Shown: positions 9,730 through 18,158 of the stretch, piece after piece
Layout: each line of letters begins with the position of its first letter
Numbering within the stretch: the first letter of the stretch is position 1
DNA from: a virus
Reading direction: 5' to 3' (one strand)
IMG/VR virus record: IMGVR_UViG_3300026512_000260
Coordinates: 1 to 43,916 of that record
Length of the DNA: 43,916 bases
Notes under the pieces: model-generated
What the model was told of the DNA's origin: nothing
The model's database searches: none
The model's input: only the letters and a program-made list of their open reading frames with translations
Translations under genes and position numbers: made by a program

Positions 9730-9945
9730 TTAATTTTCATCGATGATTTTAATATTTACATTTTTGTCAATTTCTGCAATATTCTTAATATTATATGAAT
9801 ATATATTATATGCTTCTTTTATCTCTTTTTGTATTTCGTTGATATCCAAATTTAATTCTGAAACTAGATTTTGTGTTTTTTCCATATCTTTTCGTAAATC
9901 AAATATTATTTCAAATAATTCGTGTATTTTAGTATTAGATTTCAT
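9730..9945 (-). CDS. Small coiled-coil protein (71 aa)
   Basis: A 71-residue protein with heptad-like spacing through residues 10-50 (LFEIIFDLRKDMEKTQNLV and onward), consistent with a short coiled coil. It begins just downstream of the 98-aa gene. The ribosome binding site is weak. No known family is recognised. A 110-nt gap to the dUTPase gene shows no feature. Confidence 0.5.
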   Translation of the reverse strand: MKSNTKIHELFEIIFDLRKDMEKTQNLVSELNLDINEIQKEIKEAYNIYSYNIKNIAEIDKNVNIKIIDEN

Positions 9946-9956
9946 AACATTAAATC

Positions 9957-10253
9957 TTATTCTATTTGTTTAATTTTTATTTTGTAGCATGATACATCAT
10001 AATCACATATTAAAAATTCGGTTATATCTGTTAACAATGTATTTTCTATAATATTGTTTATTTTTATATCAATATCAATTCGTATGACTATATTATAATC
10101 ATTATCATGCGCGAAAAAATAGCATCCAAAATTTTGCCATTCATATGCTTTTAATATTTCGTTTTTCTTTTCGTTTGGAATATAAATAATATCATCATTA
10201 TTTTTATAATTTCCAATTTTAAATTTTTCATGTAACAAATTGTCTATATTCAT
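9957..10253 (-). CDS. Hypothetical protein (98 aa)
   Basis: A 98-residue protein whose ATG overlaps the stop of the RuvC-like resolvase gene by 4 nt, so the two are almost certainly co-translated. Predicted alternating strands in the second half (YNIVIRIDIDIKINNI). I recognise no motif. The coupling suggests an accessory role to the resolvase or simply operon packing. Confidence 0.6.
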   Translation of the reverse strand: MNIDNLLHEKFKIGNYKNNDDIIYIPNEKKNEILKAYEWQNFGCYFFAHDNDYNIVIRIDIDIKINNIIENTLLTDITEFLICDYDVSCYKIKIKQIE

Positions 10254-10852
10254 AATATACCTCGTATTTTTAAATAATTCTGTTTAAAAAACATTTCCAT
10301 TACAATAATAGCATCTGCGATATGTTCCTGAAAATATTTTTGTTTTGGAATTATTAAATTTGGATGTAATCGTTTCATTGTATCAATTGACATATTTTTA
10401 TCAGTTTTGACTTTTTTTGGTATTAATAATGTTTCGTAAATGATTTGTTTACATTGTATGGGTTGAAATAATTCTATATCAATATTTTTTATTGCTGCTA
10501 ATGTTATGATCATAGAACTTGAATAACCCATCATCAATTGAGCTCTAGAACTTTTTGAACCAGATGATGGAATTTCACATACAATTGTTTCTATATCAAA
10601 ATTGTCAATTATATCTGATAATTTTTTTGATGTAGATTTTATAATTTCTGAATACTGATTTATTTTATATTTACTTTTATTTTTTATTTTATTTTCGATT
10701 TTATTAATAGATTTCGATTGCTGTGAACATGTAATTTCTATTATTGATGTGTCCGTATTTTTTATGACACCACAAGTGCTTATTTTTCGTGTTTCATTAG
10801 AAATTACCCAACCTGTATTTCTAAATCCAATATCTATTGATAAAATATTCAT
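10250..10852 (-). CDS. ruvC: RuvC-like Holliday junction resolvase
   Basis: An RNase H-fold nuclease that resolves four-way DNA junctions in recombination-dependent phage replication and before packaging. It has the acidic catalytic set: SIDIGFRNTGW at the N-terminus, TIVCEIPSSGSKS in the middle and HIADAIIVME near the C-terminus, matching the D-E-DxxD layout. At 200 aa it is slightly longer than cellular RuvC (about 170). Start at ATG 10852 with a poor ribosome binding site. A 210-nt gap upstream holds the terminator of the SSB gene. Confidence 0.85.
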   Translation of the reverse strand: MNILSIDIGFRNTGWVISNETRKISTCGVIKNTDTSIIEITCSQQSKSINKIENKIKNKSKYKINQYSEIIKSTSKKLSDIIDNFDIETIVCEIPSSGSKSSRAQLMMGYSSSMIITLAAIKNIDIELFQPIQCKQIIYETLLIPKKVKTDKNMSIDTMKRLHPNLIIPKQKYFQEHIADAIIVMEMFFKQNYLKIRGIL

Positions 10853-11026
10853 ATTTCGTGGTTATAATATTTTTATTTTAAAAATAAATTATTATGCTCA
10901 TCTATATCTATATAAGTTTATTTATTATTTGTGACGTTTAATTTCATGTTAATAATACTCCATAAATGTTTATTCTACTTGTTTATACAAATTATCTTTT
11001 TTTGTTCTAATGAAAAAATACGATAT

Positions 11027-11053
11027 TTGCGCAGTGAAAAAATCACTGCGCAA
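11027..11053 (-). terminator. Intrinsic terminator after SSB
   Basis: An 11-bp perfect stem (TTGCGCAGTGA/TCACTGCGCAA) with a 5-nt loop lies 10 nt past the SSB stop codon. On the minus strand it is followed by ATATCGTATTTTTTC. The remaining gap to the RuvC start shows only a 9-codon ATG frame after a GGAG box, too short to call a gene. Confidence 0.75.
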
Positions 11054-11062
11054 TAAATTTTA

Positions 11063-11650
11063 CTAGAATAGAATATCACTTTCGCTTGGTTGTTGTAAAT
11101 TTTGAGGAAATTGTGGTTTTTGTGGTGCGTTATTCGTTGTTGTAGTCGTAGTAGTAACATTTGGTGATGATGGTGTATTAAAATTATTATTCGGTGGTGC
11201 GTTATAATTATTACTATTTTGTGATGGATTATAGTTGTTATTTGGCATTGCGTTATAATTATTACTCTGTTGATAATTTGTATTTTGATTATTATTATAT
11301 TTTTGTTGTTGATTCTGTGGTCTTGATATTATTCTTGCACCTGATGCTACAATTGTAAATTTCGTAACAGGATTTCCTCCATTTTGTGTATTATTTAATT
11401 TATATGTTACAAGTTTTCCTTCTATCCATATCAATGTTCCTTTTGTTAATCTTCCATTATAATATTCTACTAAACTTGGATTTTGCATTTCAACCGGAAT
11501 CCAATATGATCTGTCTATCCAGTTTCCGTTTTTATCCTGATATGGATCGTCTACTGCAATTGAAAATTTTATAAATACATTTCCAGATTGCATTGTTAGA
11601 TTTTCAGCATCATGCCCTATTCTTCCAATACCTACCCATTTTTGAATCAT
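11063..11650 (-). CDS. ssb: Single-stranded DNA-binding protein
   Basis: An OB-fold protein that coats ssDNA during replication and recombination. Residues 1-105 are the OB fold, opening MIQKWVGIGRIGHDAE, with the typical FSIAVDDPYQDKNG and WIEGKLVTYK segments. Residues 115-185 are a disordered Asn/Gln/Pro-rich linker, and the protein ends in an acidic tip SESDILF, equivalent to the bacterial DDDIPF tail that recruits partners. This is bacterial SSB architecture rather than T4 gp32. Its own terminator follows. Confidence 0.93.
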   Translation of the reverse strand: MIQKWVGIGRIGHDAENLTMQSGNVFIKFSIAVDDPYQDKNGNWIDRSYWIPVEMQNPSLVEYYNGRLTKGTLIWIEGKLVTYKLNNTQNGGNPVTKFTIVASGARIISRPQNQQQKYNNNQNTNYQQSNNYNAMPNNNYNPSQNSNNYNAPPNNNFNTPSSPNVTTTTTTTNNAPQKPQFPQNLQQPSESDILF

Positions 11651-11671
11651 AATTTAACCTCCTTCTTATTT

Positions 11672-12280
11672 TTAATCGTTGAAGAAAATATACAACTTGT
11701 TTAATTTTTTCTGTGCATTAGAAATAATTACATTACTGTATTGTGAAAACATACTGTTAGAAAACGGACCTTCATTATAATATTTTAATGCGAGATAAAA
11801 ATTTCCGTTGGATTTTTCTAAATATTTGATAAAAATATTTTTCGATATTCTGATATTTGTTCTATAGTTGAAAAGTTGTTTATATGATTTTAATTTAAAA
11901 TGTTTTTTCCATACAGAATATTTTATTTGTAGTAATCCGTAACATCCACTTTTAGATATTGCATTCTTGTTAAATCCAGATTCCATTTCTATCCATTGCA
12001 AAAATATTAATCGTAATAATTCTATCCTTAATGGTTTTTTATGATGTTTTATTCTTATATAATTTATTGCAGAATAGAAATTGTATGAATTATAAATTTC
12101 ATAAATTAAGTTATCTTTGTATTTATACTTATTTATTTGGTAAAAATTTTCAATGACAAGATTTCTAAATGTGACGTATTCATAATTGTTTGTATCCATT
12201 AAAATACTTGCATTTGTATTTACTTCACTTACAAAAGATACAAAAAGTATTGTAAACATTACAATAACAAATTTTTTCAT
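11672..12280 (-). CDS. Secreted lytic transglycosylase (SLT family)
   Basis: It cleaves peptidoglycan between MurNAc and GlcNAc. An N-terminal signal peptide (basic MKK, hydrophobic core to about residue 17, then NTNAS) predicts export. The catalytic domain shows EMESGFNKNAISKSG with likely catalytic Glu100, followed by CYGLLQIKYSVW and ALKYYNEGP, the standard SLT order. At 202 aa it is a single-domain enzyme with no binding repeats. It lies between SSB and a set of unknown genes, so it may be a cell-lysis enzyme. A signal peptide argues against a tail-bound role. Confidence 0.82.
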   Translation of the reverse strand: MKKFVIVMFTILFVSFVSEVNTNASILMDTNNYEYVTFRNLVIENFYQINKYKYKDNLIYEIYNSYNFYSAINYIRIKHHKKPLRIELLRLIFLQWIEMESGFNKNAISKSGCYGLLQIKYSVWKKHFKLKSYKQLFNYRTNIRISKNIFIKYLEKSNGNFYLALKYYNEGPFSNSMFSQYSNVIISNAQKKLNKLYIFFND

Positions 12281-12295
12281 ATTTATTCCTCCATT

Positions 12296-13135
12296 TTAAG
12301 TATAATCTAATGTTTGTGGAATTTCGTATTCAAGTTCGGATTTCAAAATATTTAATTCGTTTTGTGATAATTCTTTATTGTCATCTAAAATATAATTAAT
12401 TATTTTTTCACGTGAATCTTCCCAATACTCATATGGATCAAATATCTCATCAAATATATATTCTGTATTTCCAAGCTGTATATTACAAACCCATGGAGCA
12501 TCCCATAAAAAGTTATCAACATTTTTATGTATTAATTTAATTTTATTAGATGATTTTTCCCGGTTATCATCATCAATTTGTGGAATTATTACATTAACAA
12601 CGTCACCTTGAGAATACCCACGTGATGTATAAATATCATGTTTTTTTATAAAATCACCCATATCTATGTCAAAGTAATCAGGATAATCTAATAGTTCACA
12701 TAATCGTATTTCAGTATCTACAAAATTTTCTAAAGTTTCTTCAATTATTTCAATAATTTCTATACAATTTGTATTTTTTTCTATATCTATATCTAATATT
12801 TTTATAATTTCAGATAGACATTCAATATTATCTATATCATTAGATAAAGAACATTGTATTTTTATTTCTTCTTTTATAGAATTATTTAACTGTATATTTA
12901 TTTCATCCTCTATAAGAGAATAAAAATCTTTGCTTGTGTCAAAATACCACGAACTATCATTGTATACATATAAATCAATATTATGTTGAACATCGTAATA
13001 ATCATGTATTATTTCGGCAATTCGATTATCATCTATTTCGATAAACAAATCTTCAAATACTGTTTGAGAAATAGATTGTGAATAGTAAGCGCAACACGAT
13101 AAATCTAAAACTTGTTTATATGGTAATTTTTTCAT
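12296..13135 (-). CDS. Highly acidic hypothetical protein (279 aa)
   Basis: An unusually acidic protein, with long Asp/Glu runs such as EIIEIIEETLENFVDTE. Around residues 168-185 it contains SRGYSQGDVVNVIIP, a short motif I associate with uncharacterised phage proteins. It starts at ATG 13135 behind GAGGTG, overlapping the tail of the 135-aa gene's regulatory space by a few nucleotides. Extreme acidity can mean DNA mimicry (anti-restriction), but no fold can be assigned by eye. Confidence 0.6.
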   Translation of the reverse strand: MKKLPYKQVLDLSCCAYYSQSISQTVFEDLFIEIDDNRIAEIIHDYYDVQHNIDLYVYNDSSWYFDTSKDFYSLIEDEINIQLNNSIKEEIKIQCSLSNDIDNIECLSEIIKILDIDIEKNTNCIEIIEIIEETLENFVDTEIRLCELLDYPDYFDIDMGDFIKKHDIYTSRGYSQGDVVNVIIPQIDDDNREKSSNKIKLIHKNVDNFLWDAPWVCNIQLGNTEYIFDEIFDPYEYWEDSREKIINYILDDNKELSQNELNILKSELEYEIPQTLDYT

Positions 13136-13138
13136 TTG

Positions 13139-13546
13139 TTACACCTCAAATTTATTTTTTCTGTAATTTTGAATAATCATATATTCATCATCAATTAAAC
13201 GACAATACGTTATTTTTTCAATTTTATCATATGTTAAAAAATATCCCCATTTATTACAATCATTTTCTATGAATTCTATTAATATTTTTCCGGAAACAAT
13301 ACAGTCGTGAAACAATTTAATGAACGTCTCGTCGTTATAAAAATCACCTTCATAGCTTTTAAGTATAATTGCTTGTAATATATTTGTTTCTTTAAAATAT
13401 TTTATTTTAACATCAGAAAATCCACCAACTTCTCTAAGAGTTGTTTCTGAGTTCGAAGAAAATAACGTTTCTAATAACTCAACGTTAACAAGATTTAGAG
13501 TTACGGGTTTTATTATTTCATAATGAAATCGTGATATATATTCCAT
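13139..13546 (-). CDS. Hypothetical protein, paralog of its upstream neighbour
   Basis: A 135-aa protein clearly related to the next gene upstream: both share GFSDV followed by K/E-I, then ILxxY, FY, F.K.FH.CIVSG, DC..WGY and YDKIE..T in the same order and spacing. The two are a tandem duplication that has diverged considerably. No known domain is recognised. Start at ATG 13546 behind a GGGGGC box. Confidence 0.65.
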   Translation of the reverse strand: MEYISRFHYEIIKPVTLNLVNVELLETLFSSNSETTLREVGGFSDVKIKYFKETNILQAIILKSYEGDFYNDETFIKLFHDCIVSGKILIEFIENDCNKWGYFLTYDKIEKITYCRLIDDEYMIIQNYRKNKFEV

Positions 13547-13602
13547 TATTATGCCCCCATATTTATATTTATTTATACCATTTTAAAATAAAATTATTAT
13601 TT

Positions 13603-14022
13603 TTACAAATTTTGTTTTGGCATCAGAAGACGTCTCTGTCTAAAATTGTAAATTAATTCATACTCCTCCGTTGTTAATAATAATGGTGTTAGTTCTTCAA
13701 TCTTATCATAATATAATTTATATCCCCATATATCGCAATCTTCACCTTTGAATATGAATTTTATCGTTCCAGATACAATACATTTATGAAACATTTTAAC
13801 AAACAATTCTTGATCATAAAATTTTGACGTATATTCTTCAAGTATGATTTCTTCTAACTCGTTTGTTTTTTCATTATAAATTATTTCAACATCAGAAAAT
13901 CCATATACATCAGCATTCTGTGAATCTGATGAAAAATATTCTTCAATATCTTTTACAATTTCAGGATTTACTATTAGTGGAGAGGATTCGATTTCATATT
14001 CAAATTGTGAGTTGTATCCCAT
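13603..14022 (-). CDS. Hypothetical protein, paralog of its downstream neighbour
   Basis: A 139-aa acidic protein, the second member of the tandem pair. Shared landmarks are YGFSDVEIIY, KMFHKCIVSG and DCDIWGYKLYYDKIEEL. The WGY and CIVSG motifs are the best-conserved points and may mark the functional surface. Start at ATG 14022 behind AAGGAG. Function unknown. Confidence 0.65.
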   Translation of the reverse strand: MGYNSQFEYEIESSPLIVNPEIVKDIEEYFSSDSQNADVYGFSDVEIIYNEKTNELEEIILEEYTSKFYDQELFVKMFHKCIVSGTIKFIFKGEDCDIWGYKLYYDKIEELTPLLLTTEEYELIYNFRQRRLLMPKQNL

Positions 14023-14024
14023 AT

Positions 14025-14210
14025 CTATTCTCCTTTCTTCTTTTTTAGTTTTTCATTAAGTTCAGATATTTTACCTTCGATACGCTCTGATGTAATATTC
14101 AGTTCATCAAATATATATTCTGATAAATCTGCATACATTTTTACTGTATGTATAGTATCACTAATTATATTTTTTATATTATGAAAATCAGATTTATGTT
14201 TTTTTTCCAC
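14025..14210 (-). CDS. Small coiled-coil protein with GTG start (61 aa)
   Basis: A 61-residue, mostly helical protein ending in a lysine-rich run (NEKLKKKKGE). The start is GTG at 14210, supported by AGGAGG six nucleotides upstream and no alternative ATG. It ends 3 nt before the next start, so it is operon-coupled to the paralog pair. No family recognised. Confidence 0.55.
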   Translation of the reverse strand: MEKKHKSDFHNIKNIISDTIHTVKMYADLSEYIFDELNITSERIEGKISELNEKLKKKKGE

Positions 14211-14271
14211 ACAAAACCTCCTTTTTGTTTAAAAAAGAAACGAAACAGAAAATAGTTTTATTTTTTTAATT

Positions 14272-15033
14272 TTATGCGAGATCTACAAAAAATGGATTAT
14301 GTATTATTCCTGATTTAACTATTGCACATATGAAGATTGGTTTTCCTATTTTTATGTCTTTTCTATAAGTTTCAGTATAAACTGTTATGTTTTTATTTAA
14401 TCTAGAATTTGGAAGCTTACACTTTAAAATATTACTCTTAATAGAATCATCATGATAATAATCACTTACAATACATTTTATTAATTTATTGTGTTTTGAA
14501 AATAATACATCATAATCGAAATTAAATTCGTGAATGTAGTTACGTAAAAGTATTGATGTATTACTTGATTTTGTAATATCAATTAATCTATTTATTATTT
14601 CATAATTTGATGAATTATAAAATTTTATAGTTTCAGGTTTGTATAGATCAAATCTGTAATTGTTCAATGTCAAGTTTAAATATTCTAATCTTGATGAATA
14701 TTTAATTCCCATAGAAATATCAAAAATTTCGTATATTTGATTATCATCAATAGATTTGTATTTGTAATATAAACTATTTTTCTTATAAAGATTTGAATTT
14801 TCTATTTTTTTATAAGCTAAATATATATAGTTAGAGTTCAATTTTAAAATATTTTGTTTTGTTGTATTGTCAACATATATTTCAGAATTATCATACAAAT
14901 CAAAAATTTTCATCAAATTTGGACTGATTACATAACTTCGTTTAAAAGGGAGAATAAAGTATTTTTTTTGAGATTTAATAGCTTTAAGAATTCCCGGTAC
15001 AGAAATCTCTTTTATATTTATTTCTATTTTCAT
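14272..15033 (-). CDS. Hypothetical protein (253 aa)
   Basis: A Tyr/Asn/Ile-rich protein with an N-terminal strand-rich segment (MKIEINIKEISVPGILKAIK). ATG 15033 is preferred to a TTG two codons earlier. No domain, signal peptide or membrane segment is visible. It is the last gene of the virion block that includes the terminase, so it may be a minor structural or assembly protein. Confidence 0.6.
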   Translation of the reverse strand: MKIEINIKEISVPGILKAIKSQKKYFILPFKRSYVISPNLMKIFDLYDNSEIYVDNTTKQNILKLNSNYIYLAYKKIENSNLYKKNSLYYKYKSIDDNQIYEIFDISMGIKYSSRLEYLNLTLNNYRFDLYKPETIKFYNSSNYEIINRLIDITKSSNTSILLRNYIHEFNFDYDVLFSKHNKLIKCIVSDYYHDDSIKSNILKCKLPNSRLNKNITVYTETYRKDIKIGKPIFICAIVKSGIIHNPFFVDLA

Positions 15034-15049
15034 ACTCAATTATAACTTA

Positions 15050-15727
15050 CTACTTATATTTAGAAAGTTGTAACTGTATATCTTTTAATTTTAAAATATA
15101 GTTCTTTTTTACCTTCTCTACTTTAGATAAACATTTTTTACGCTGTAGTTGATCCATCAGTGTGTTACATTGTGATTGTTGTTGTGATAACGAATTGATT
15201 ACTTTGTTATAAGCATCAGCTTTGCATTGTAATTTACTTCTTCCGATTTTATTAATACATGATGCTGAGAATTTATCATAAATCTTATACGCAAAGACTG
15301 AAATAACAGCAGCAATACTTACGCCTTTTGCTATGTTTCCAGCATTTATTACTGATGATAATCCTTTTGTAACATCTAATTCTTCAATAATTGATATACT
15401 TTCCTGTAATGTTTTTGTGCTTGATTTTAATAATGTATGGGATACAACTGTAAAATTTTTGTTTTCAATGAATCCTATATTTTTTAATTGTGTTTTATTT
15501 ATGAATTGTACTACTAATGTGACAATTTCATCTTTTATACCCATGGGTGTTTGTTGACTATTGATATATATATTTTTCACTATAAAGTTTACAGTTTTTC
15601 CCATTATTTCTGCTGTTATTATGTCATTTATTTCAACAGTTCCTTTTATTATTTCGCATGTTATTAAATAAACATTTGGGCCATGTGTTTTATCAACTTT
15701 CGTTACTTTGATTTCCGGTAAATTCAT
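15050..15727 (-). CDS. Putative structural protein with hydrophobic segment (225 aa)
   Basis: The N-terminal 110 residues are strand-rich. Residues about 127-148 (INAGNIAKGVSIAAVISVFA) are hydrophobic enough to be a membrane segment. The C-terminal 80 residues are helical and contain four cysteines at spaced positions (ASCINK, LQCKAD, SQCNTL, KKCLSK), which could form disulfides in the virion. Start at ATG 15727 behind AAAGGAG. Placement beside terminase and tail genes suggests a virion role, but the family is unknown. Confidence 0.6.
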   Translation of the reverse strand: MNLPEIKVTKVDKTHGPNVYLITCEIIKGTVEINDIITAEIMGKTVNFIVKNIYINSQQTPMGIKDEIVTLVVQFINKTQLKNIGFIENKNFTVVSHTLLKSSTKTLQESISIIEELDVTKGLSSVINAGNIAKGVSIAAVISVFAYKIYDKFSASCINKIGRSKLQCKADAYNKVINSLSQQQSQCNTLMDQLQRKKCLSKVEKVKKNYILKLKDIQLQLSKYK

Positions 15728-15752
15728 TGATTATTATCTCCTTTTAAATGAG

Positions 15753-16028
15753 TTATATAATTCCCTTTTCATGTTTCTTTTTAAGAGATTCAATTATTTT
15801 AGATGCTTTTGCTGCTATATTTGGGTGCTTCTTTTTATTCCATCTTTCTAAATTAGTTAGTGCTTTGACTATATTTATATAACCATTTTTCTTACAAAGA
15901 TTAACATAATGTTTTAATGGCATATTCCAAAAGTTTTTTCCTTCTGGTATCTCTAATTCTCCTGGATGTTTTACTGTTATTTTCGTTGTTGGTTTATTTG
16001 AACTTTCAAGTAATACTTTCATTAACAT
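15753..16028 (-). CDS. Hypothetical protein (91 aa)
   Basis: A basic small protein. The start is set to the ATG at 16028, 8 nt after TTGGAGG; an upstream in-frame TTG would place the ribosome site inside the gene. The core reads KHPGELEIPEGKNFW, then MPLKHYVNLCKKNGY and ALTNLERWNKKKHP, a pattern that looks like a conserved small phage domain, but I cannot name it. It lies between two putative structural genes. Confidence 0.6.
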   Translation of the reverse strand: MLMKVLLESSNKPTTKITVKHPGELEIPEGKNFWNMPLKHYVNLCKKNGYINIVKALTNLERWNKKKHPNIAAKASKIIESLKKKHEKGII

Positions 16029-16067
16029 ACTCAGTTCCTCCAATATTAACAAAATCTATTTTTTGTT

Positions 16068-17207
16068 CTAAATAATTATAATTGAAATTAGGCTGTTTAT
16101 ATAGCCTGATGGAAGAATTAAAGTATTTGTTAATGAATTTATTTCATAATCATTCTGAATATTATGATTTTTAATAACAATAAGTTCATTATCATCGCGA
16201 TTAAAATCTTGATAAATATCAGTAATTGAAATTTCCAGATCGTTATCGTTTTTAATTTCTTTATAAACCCATCGCTTTATATCTTTATCGTATAAGTTCA
16301 TCTTATTATTCAATATCATTGAAAATGGTTGATGAATATCAAGTGATGGATTTGTTGTATCATCATCATTTGGTGTTAATTGAACTAAATCAGATAATAC
16401 TTTGAAACTCATTTCTCTACCGGGAATAACTAATGTTTTAAATTGTTGAACTTGCCAGTAACTTTCAACTATAAAAAATACTGGTATTTCAAATTCCATT
16501 GTAATATCCATTTGTGCTGCGCATGTTGCTATATCTTCACCAGAATCTTTGTCACGTGTTCCTATTGATTGTATTGCATCAAGTCGTACTAAAGGAGACA
16601 TATACATTTGCATCATTGGTATTTCTTTGTTTATGGTATCTAGCAATGTTGGTGTTGCATGGTTCCAATTTATAGGTTGTGCAGTTGTGTCATCATGCGC
16701 TAAAAATACTTTATCTGGTAAAGGACACAAAACATTCATACCAAACATTTTTAAAAATCTATTTGTACCGTGAAATGCTTGATGGTATCGCAATTGAGCA
16801 TCTATCAATTGATAAATAGAATCAAACCATAAATAAATAGATACCAAGCTTGTGTATCTTACAAATCCTGGTGTAATTCTTATATTTTCATCCTGATATA
16901 TTGGTTCAAAATTATATCTTGATTGTGATGCTGCAACGGGAGTTCGCCATAATTGATTTCCAAACTTTTCATCAAAATTTATAGGTAATGTTGGATCAAG
17001 TGCTATTGCCGGTAAAGCAGTGTTTCTTGGTATATCAGGCTTAAGTAATTGTTGAACTGCTTTATTATATGTAGAAATCGTTCTTGTTTTGTACACGTCG
17101 TAAAGATGTGTACTCAAATATTCTAAAAATAATCTATACACATTCCCAACAACTTGATGTGCATAATCGTTAAAAACATAACTTGTAAAATACTGATTAT
17201 CAGACAT
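16068..17207 (-). CDS. Putative virion structural protein (379 aa)
   Basis: Its composition differs from its neighbours: fewer lysines and more Pro, Gln, Trp and His, as is common in abundant virion proteins. Segments such as YHQAFHGTNRFLKMFGMNVL and MQMYMSPLVRLDAIQ suggest a compact mixed fold. The C-terminal 60 residues are strand-rich and end in a very hydrophobic stretch (SGYINSLISIIII). Start at ATG 17207 behind AAAGGAG. Position next to the terminase suggests a neck, tail or baseplate component; I cannot assign which. Confidence 0.6.
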   Translation of the reverse strand: MSDNQYFTSYVFNDYAHQVVGNVYRLFLEYLSTHLYDVYKTRTISTYNKAVQQLLKPDIPRNTALPAIALDPTLPINFDEKFGNQLWRTPVAASQSRYNFEPIYQDENIRITPGFVRYTSLVSIYLWFDSIYQLIDAQLRYHQAFHGTNRFLKMFGMNVLCPLPDKVFLAHDDTTAQPINWNHATPTLLDTINKEIPMMQMYMSPLVRLDAIQSIGTRDKDSGEDIATCAAQMDITMEFEIPVFFIVESYWQVQQFKTLVIPGREMSFKVLSDLVQLTPNDDDTTNPSLDIHQPFSMILNNKMNLYDKDIKRWVYKEIKNDNDLEISITDIYQDFNRDDNELIVIKNHNIQNDYEINSLTNTLILPSGYINSLISIIII

Positions 17208-17229
17208 TTTTATATTTCTCCTTTTTTTA

Positions 17230-18138
17230 TTAAATAATATTATCAGTAAATGCTATGTTTACAATATCCAATAATTCTTTCATAAACAATGCGGTAATAA
17301 TCATTTTTAATTTTTCAGATCGATCATCTGATAATTCAAAATTTTTCATTATAAATTTTGTATTTTTATTATGTATAACCGATCCTGCTAATGCAAAAAT
17401 ATCATTATCATTCTTTAAATAATCTTTTATAGAAATAATTATATCTTCAAGAATATTTCTTAATGTTTGATTTGAAATTTTACTTGTATCGATTTTCCAA
17501 TATTCATTCATAAATTGTTTTAATTCATCAAGATTTTTATCATCAATGTCCTTAACTTTTTTTGTAGTTACAATCACATTTACGACTTCATGCAACCTAT
17601 CTATATTTTCGATAACTATTCCATCATCGTTTTTATTTTTATTTGTTTTTGTTGTATTATTTGAATTTGTTTGTATTTGTTGCTCTTCTTTGTTGTTTAC
17701 TTCGTTTATTTTTTTATATTCTGTATTAATTTCTGTATTTTTTTGTATTTGCTGTGAATTAACTGCACTTGAGTTGTTATTTATAAAAGGTATTAATGGT
17801 AAAATATTCAAGATTGTTTCAGATATTTTTATAAATGGATTAAGTTCATTTTCTAATAAATATGAAAAGTTATTATTACCATTTGACGAAATCCATACAA
17901 CATTTTGTGAAAAATCAATATATACATTTAAATTATCAACAACTACTGATTTATTTTGTATTTCAATGGGTGAATTTTTTCTAGCCTCAAATTTTGAAAT
18001 TACTTTTTGTATCAATGAAGATAGTTTACATATTGTTACAGGTGAAACACTAACGGTTTCGTTAGACGTTAATAAATTTAATGATACTCCATTTTTATCG
18101 AGTAAAATAGTAATATTTGTGAAATTTACAGAATACAT
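17230..18138 (-). CDS. Hypothetical protein with Asn/Lys-rich linker (302 aa)
   Basis: Two folded regions (about 1-125 and 175-302) are separated by a low-complexity linker rich in Asn, Thr, Lys and Gln (NNTTKTNKNKND). The C-terminal part is helical. Start at ATG 18138 behind AAGGAGG, 20 nt after the terminase stop, so it is in the same transcript. A bridging or assembly role would suit this layout but is not shown by any motif. Confidence 0.55.
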   Translation of the reverse strand: MYSVNFTNITILLDKNGVSLNLLTSNETVSVSPVTICKLSSLIQKVISKFEARKNSPIEIQNKSVVVDNLNVYIDFSQNVVWISSNGNNNFSYLLENELNPFIKISETILNILPLIPFINNNSSAVNSQQIQKNTEINTEYKKINEVNNKEEQQIQTNSNNTTKTNKNKNDDGIVIENIDRLHEVVNVIVTTKKVKDIDDKNLDELKQFMNEYWKIDTSKISNQTLRNILEDIIISIKDYLKNDNDIFALAGSVIHNKNTKFIMKNFELSDDRSEKLKMIITALFMKELLDIVNIAFTDNII

Positions 18139-18158
18139 TTGGCCTCCTTTTTTTTCTT

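Noticed and set aside
10865-10980. Nine-codon frame (MKLNVTNNK) upstream of ruvC
   Set aside because: It has a GGAG-like box but is too short and unsupported by any structure or conservation visible here.
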